Source: an uncultured Clostridia bacterium (lineage in GTDB: Bacteria; Bacillota; Clostridia; Oscillospirales; Oscillospiraceae). From it: 5,499 nucleotides of DNA. A program made the position numbers and the translations under genes. Positions 5,449-5,499 of this stretch are shown one piece after another. The stretch spans positions 1 to 5,499 of the forward strand of contig CAMJHX010000100.1 in assembly GCA_946405655.1 (NCBI GenBank), read 5' to 3'. Each line of letters begins with the position of its first letter. Position 1 is the first letter of the stretch. The notes below the pieces were generated by a model, which made no database searches, was not told the DNA's origin, and worked only from the letters and a program-made list of their open reading frames with translations.

Positions 5449-5499
5449 ATGCTCCTCCATTCCTGCGATTCGGCGGCGAAGGTGAGCTTCTCGTCCCGG
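5445..5499 (-). CDS. C-terminal end of an unidentified protein, cut by the window edge
   Basis: The frame ending in TGA at 5447-5445 encodes the 17 residues RDEKLTFAAESQEWRSI. The stop overlaps the ATPase ATG as ATGA, with GGAGGAG (5458-5452) inside the coding sequence, the classic arrangement of a translationally coupled operon. The other two frames are open here too but read less like protein. The tail is too short to name. MoxR-type ATPases are commonly paired with VWA-domain proteins, but nothing in these residues shows that. Confidence 0.6.
   Translation of the reverse strand, partial: RDEKLTFAAESQEWRSI
5452..5458 (-). promoter_or_regulatory. Shine-Dalgarno deciding the ATPase start
   Basis: GGAGGAG on the minus strand lies five bases (counted from GGAGG) before the ATG at 5448. 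It directly follows the alternative ATG at 5460-5458, which it therefore cannot serve. This supports the shorter, 544-residue product. Confidence 0.75.

Overview
The window reads as a GC-rich Firmicute, most likely an uncultured gut clostridium of the Oscillospiraceae/Ruminococcaceae type. The reasons are the ylxM-ffh gene pair, strong GGAGG-type ribosome binding sites, a consensus sigma-A promoter, and protein families typical of that group. No rRNA, tRNA or marker gene fixes the genus, so this is an inference. Every gene lies on the minus strand, so the biological order runs from high to low coordinates.

In transcription order: (1) the last 17 codons of an unidentified gene (5499-5445) overlap by ATGA with (2) a 544-residue MoxR-like AAA+ ATPase (5448-3814). 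Its N-terminal half looks like a DUF6273 domain with its two halves in swapped order. (3) A 216-base gene-free stretch (3813-3598) holds two copies of a short repeat whose flanks are conserved but whose hairpin stems differ, plus a third imperfect hairpin. (4) An orphan protein of 234 residues with YD-like strands follows (3597-2893). Its DNA is visibly less GC-rich than its neighbours, and its ribosome binding site lies inside the repeat. (5) A cytoplasmic GH13 alpha-amylase-family enzyme (2870-1560) and (6) an AIM24/TIGR00266 protein (1545-868) follow at 22- and 14-base gaps and are probably co-transcribed with the orphan. (7) A perfect consensus promoter (TTGACA, 17-base spacer, TATAAT; 844-816) then drives (8) ylxM (769-419) and (9) ffh, of which the first 138 codons are present (414-1).

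Functionally there are three blocks: an ATPase unit that probably works with the gene just upstream; an accessory unit of orphan, glycosidase and AIM24 protein with no obvious shared pathway; and the housekeeping signal recognition particle operon for co-translational protein targeting. I saw no terminator with a T-run between any of the genes, so read-through from block to block is possible.

The least ordinary features are the permuted DUF6273-AAA+ fusion and the covarying hairpin repeats that reach into the start region of the orphan gene. I found no CRISPR array, transposase, tRNA or recognisable defence locus.
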